A stretch of DNA of 7,428 bases from Spirochaetaceae bacterium. Lineage in GTDB: Bacteria > Spirochaetota > Spirochaetia > SZUA-6 > Fen-1364. The DNA is taken from positions 403 through 7,830 of the forward strand of contig PMDT01000260.1 of the NCBI GenBank assembly GCA_003154555.1. The letters are read 5' to 3'. Numbering within the stretch: the first letter of the stretch is position 1; the number at the start of each line of letters is the position of its first letter. Shown here one piece after another: positions 6,398-7,428 of this stretch. The notes under the pieces are model-generated. The model did not search any database. It had not been told where the DNA came from and was given only the letters and a program-made list of their open reading frames with translations. The position numbers and the translations under genes are program-made.

Positions 6398-7428
6398 TCA
6401 TGGGGCAGTCCCCGGCTGAATGTTCACCACGGAGGGGATGGTCCGCAGGCTCTTCAAGACCCTGCCAAAATCCTCGCGGTTGTCCAGCTCCACGGTGAAC
6501 GCTCCGCGCAGAAGCTCGTTGCCGCTCTCTTCCAGCTTCCCCTCGATCAGATGCCCGCCGACCTTTTTGAGCGCACCCTCGATCTCCGAGAAGAGGTTTG
6601 AGGCCAGGCGGGCGGTTACCAGGAACCGCCGGGTGGACTTCGGGGATACCATCTCCCATTCCACGTCGATGCTGCGCTCGACGAAGTCCTTGATCGAGGC
6701 GATGCTTGGGCATCCAATCTTGTGCACAGTGATGCCCCGGCCCCGCGAGATGTATCCCACAATGCTGTCACCCGTGGACGGGGTGCAGCATTGGGCAAGC
6801 CTGATCATGATGTTGCGCTCCTGCCCGATGCGGATGGACACCTTCGAGGGATCACGGATCTGAGTCTCGGGCTCGACCGGCTCCGCCGGTTTCTGGAACG
6901 CAAGGGTTTGCGCCGAGTCTTCCTTCTTGCGCGCCACGATGTTGCGGTCGAAGATGAGGCCGGGCTCATTCTGCGCGAGCCAATGCTTGACCTTTGACCG
7001 GGCCTTGGAGGTCTTCACGTAACGCAGCCAGTCCAGGTGCGGGTGCGCCGTCTTCGATGTCATTATCTCCAGGACCTGGGTGTTCTTCAGGGGCTCCTTG
7101 AGGGGAATAATGGCCCCGTCCGCCTTCGCGCCCGTGCAGCTGTCGCCGATGTCGGTATGGATGTGGTAGGCGAAATCGATGGCAGTCGAGCCGGAGGGCA
7201 GCTCCACCACGTCTCCCTTGGGTGTGAAAACGTAGATGGAATCGCGGAGCAGCTCGCGCTTGATCTCGTCGAGGAAGTCGCCCGAGTGCGCGCCGCCCTG
7301 CCATTCGCGCAGCTTGTTGATCAGGGAGAGCTCCTTGGTCTTCTCTCCGTCCTTGAGAACCCCGCTCTTGTAAAGCCAATGCGCGGCGATCCCGTTCTCC
7401 GCGGTCTGGTGCATGGCGTGGGTGCGGA
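6398..7428 (-). CDS. rel: RelA/SpoT-family (p)ppGpp synthetase/hydrolase, C-terminal regulatory part (5' end outside window)
   Basis: Stringent-response enzyme that makes, and in bifunctional forms degrades, (p)ppGpp. The visible frame starts RTHAMHQTAENGIAAHW, the end of the synthetase domain, and runs off the right edge, so the Met at 7414 is internal and not a start. Counting from that Met: the TGS domain spans about 57-120 (YVFTPKGDVVELPSGSTAID, then FAYHIHTDIG); a basic stretch WLRYVKTSKARSKVKHWL follows (129-146); the zinc-finger/RIS-type domain spans about 203-254 with CCTPSTGD (209-216) and HKIGCP (231-236); and an ACT domain spans about 263-334. The C-terminus is complete, ending with TGA at 6400-6398. 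These domains sense uncharged tRNA on the ribosome and control the catalytic half. Whether hydrolase activity is present cannot be seen here. Convergent with the 521-residue gene, 66 bases apart. Confidence 0.95.
   Translation of the reverse strand, partial: RTHAMHQTAENGIAAHWLYKSGVLKDGEKTKELSLINKLREWQGGAHSGDFLDEIKRELLRDSIYVFTPKGDVVELPSGSTAIDFAYHIHTDIGDSCTGAKADGAIIPLKEPLKNTQVLEIMTSKTAHPHLDWLRYVKTSKARSKVKHWLAQNEPGLIFDRNIVARKKEDSAQTLAFQKPAEPVEPETQIRDPSKVSIRIGQERNIMIRLAQCCTPSTGDSIVGYISRGRGITVHKIGCPSIASIKDFVERSIDVEWEMVSPKSTRRFLVTARLASNLFSEIEGALKKVGGHLIEGKLEESGNELLRGAFTVELDNREDFGRVLKSLRTIPSVVNIQPGTAP

Noticed and set aside
7412..7414. ATG as start of the (p)ppGpp synthetase gene
   Set aside because: The frame is open to the window edge and the codons before it (RTHA) fit the conserved end of the synthetase domain, so this Met is internal.

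Overview
This 7,428-base window is a GC-rich, gene-dense chromosomal segment of a bacterium, most likely a spirochaete or a close relative. That assignment is inference. It rests on a MurE C-terminus of the DEDPR/GKGHEGSI type rather than the DNPR type, and on a 521-residue helical protein that resembles, from memory, an uncharacterised spirochaete family (DUF5312-like). No rRNA, tRNA, CRISPR array or phage gene is visible.

Layout. Plus strand: the 3' end of murE (1-348) overlaps by ATGA a large exported protein of 893 residues (345-3026). That protein has a signal peptide, an alpha/beta N-terminal domain, a beta-propeller-like region, a helical region, a beta-sandwich and a transglutaminase-like domain that has lost its Cys and His. 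A 147-base spacer follows, with two perfect 26-bp tandem repeats enclosed by 10-bp inverted repeats (3022-3144), and then a small three-helix membrane protein (3174-3434). Minus strand: rubredoxin (4488-4652) and an overlapping QueG-like double [4Fe-4S] protein (3412-4530) form a two-gene operon with a recognisable promoter. It converges tail to tail on the small membrane gene with a 23-bp overlap. A 113-bp divergent promoter region (4653-4765) separates this operon from the 521-residue protein on the plus strand (4766-6331). That gene has a TTGACA promoter placed so close to the ATG that its mRNA may be leaderless. Finally, the C-terminal part of a RelA/SpoT-type (p)ppGpp enzyme enters from the right edge on the minus strand (6398-7428), convergent with the 521-residue gene.

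How the genes may work together. MurE and the exported 893-residue protein are translationally coupled, which hints at an envelope role for the latter. Rubredoxin may supply electrons to the QueG-like protein. The other genes have no evident functional link. I see no defence, secretion or biosynthetic system. The most unusual objects are the pseudo-transglutaminase/propeller protein, the inverted-repeat-bounded repeat cassette after it, and the QueG variant with altered signature residues.
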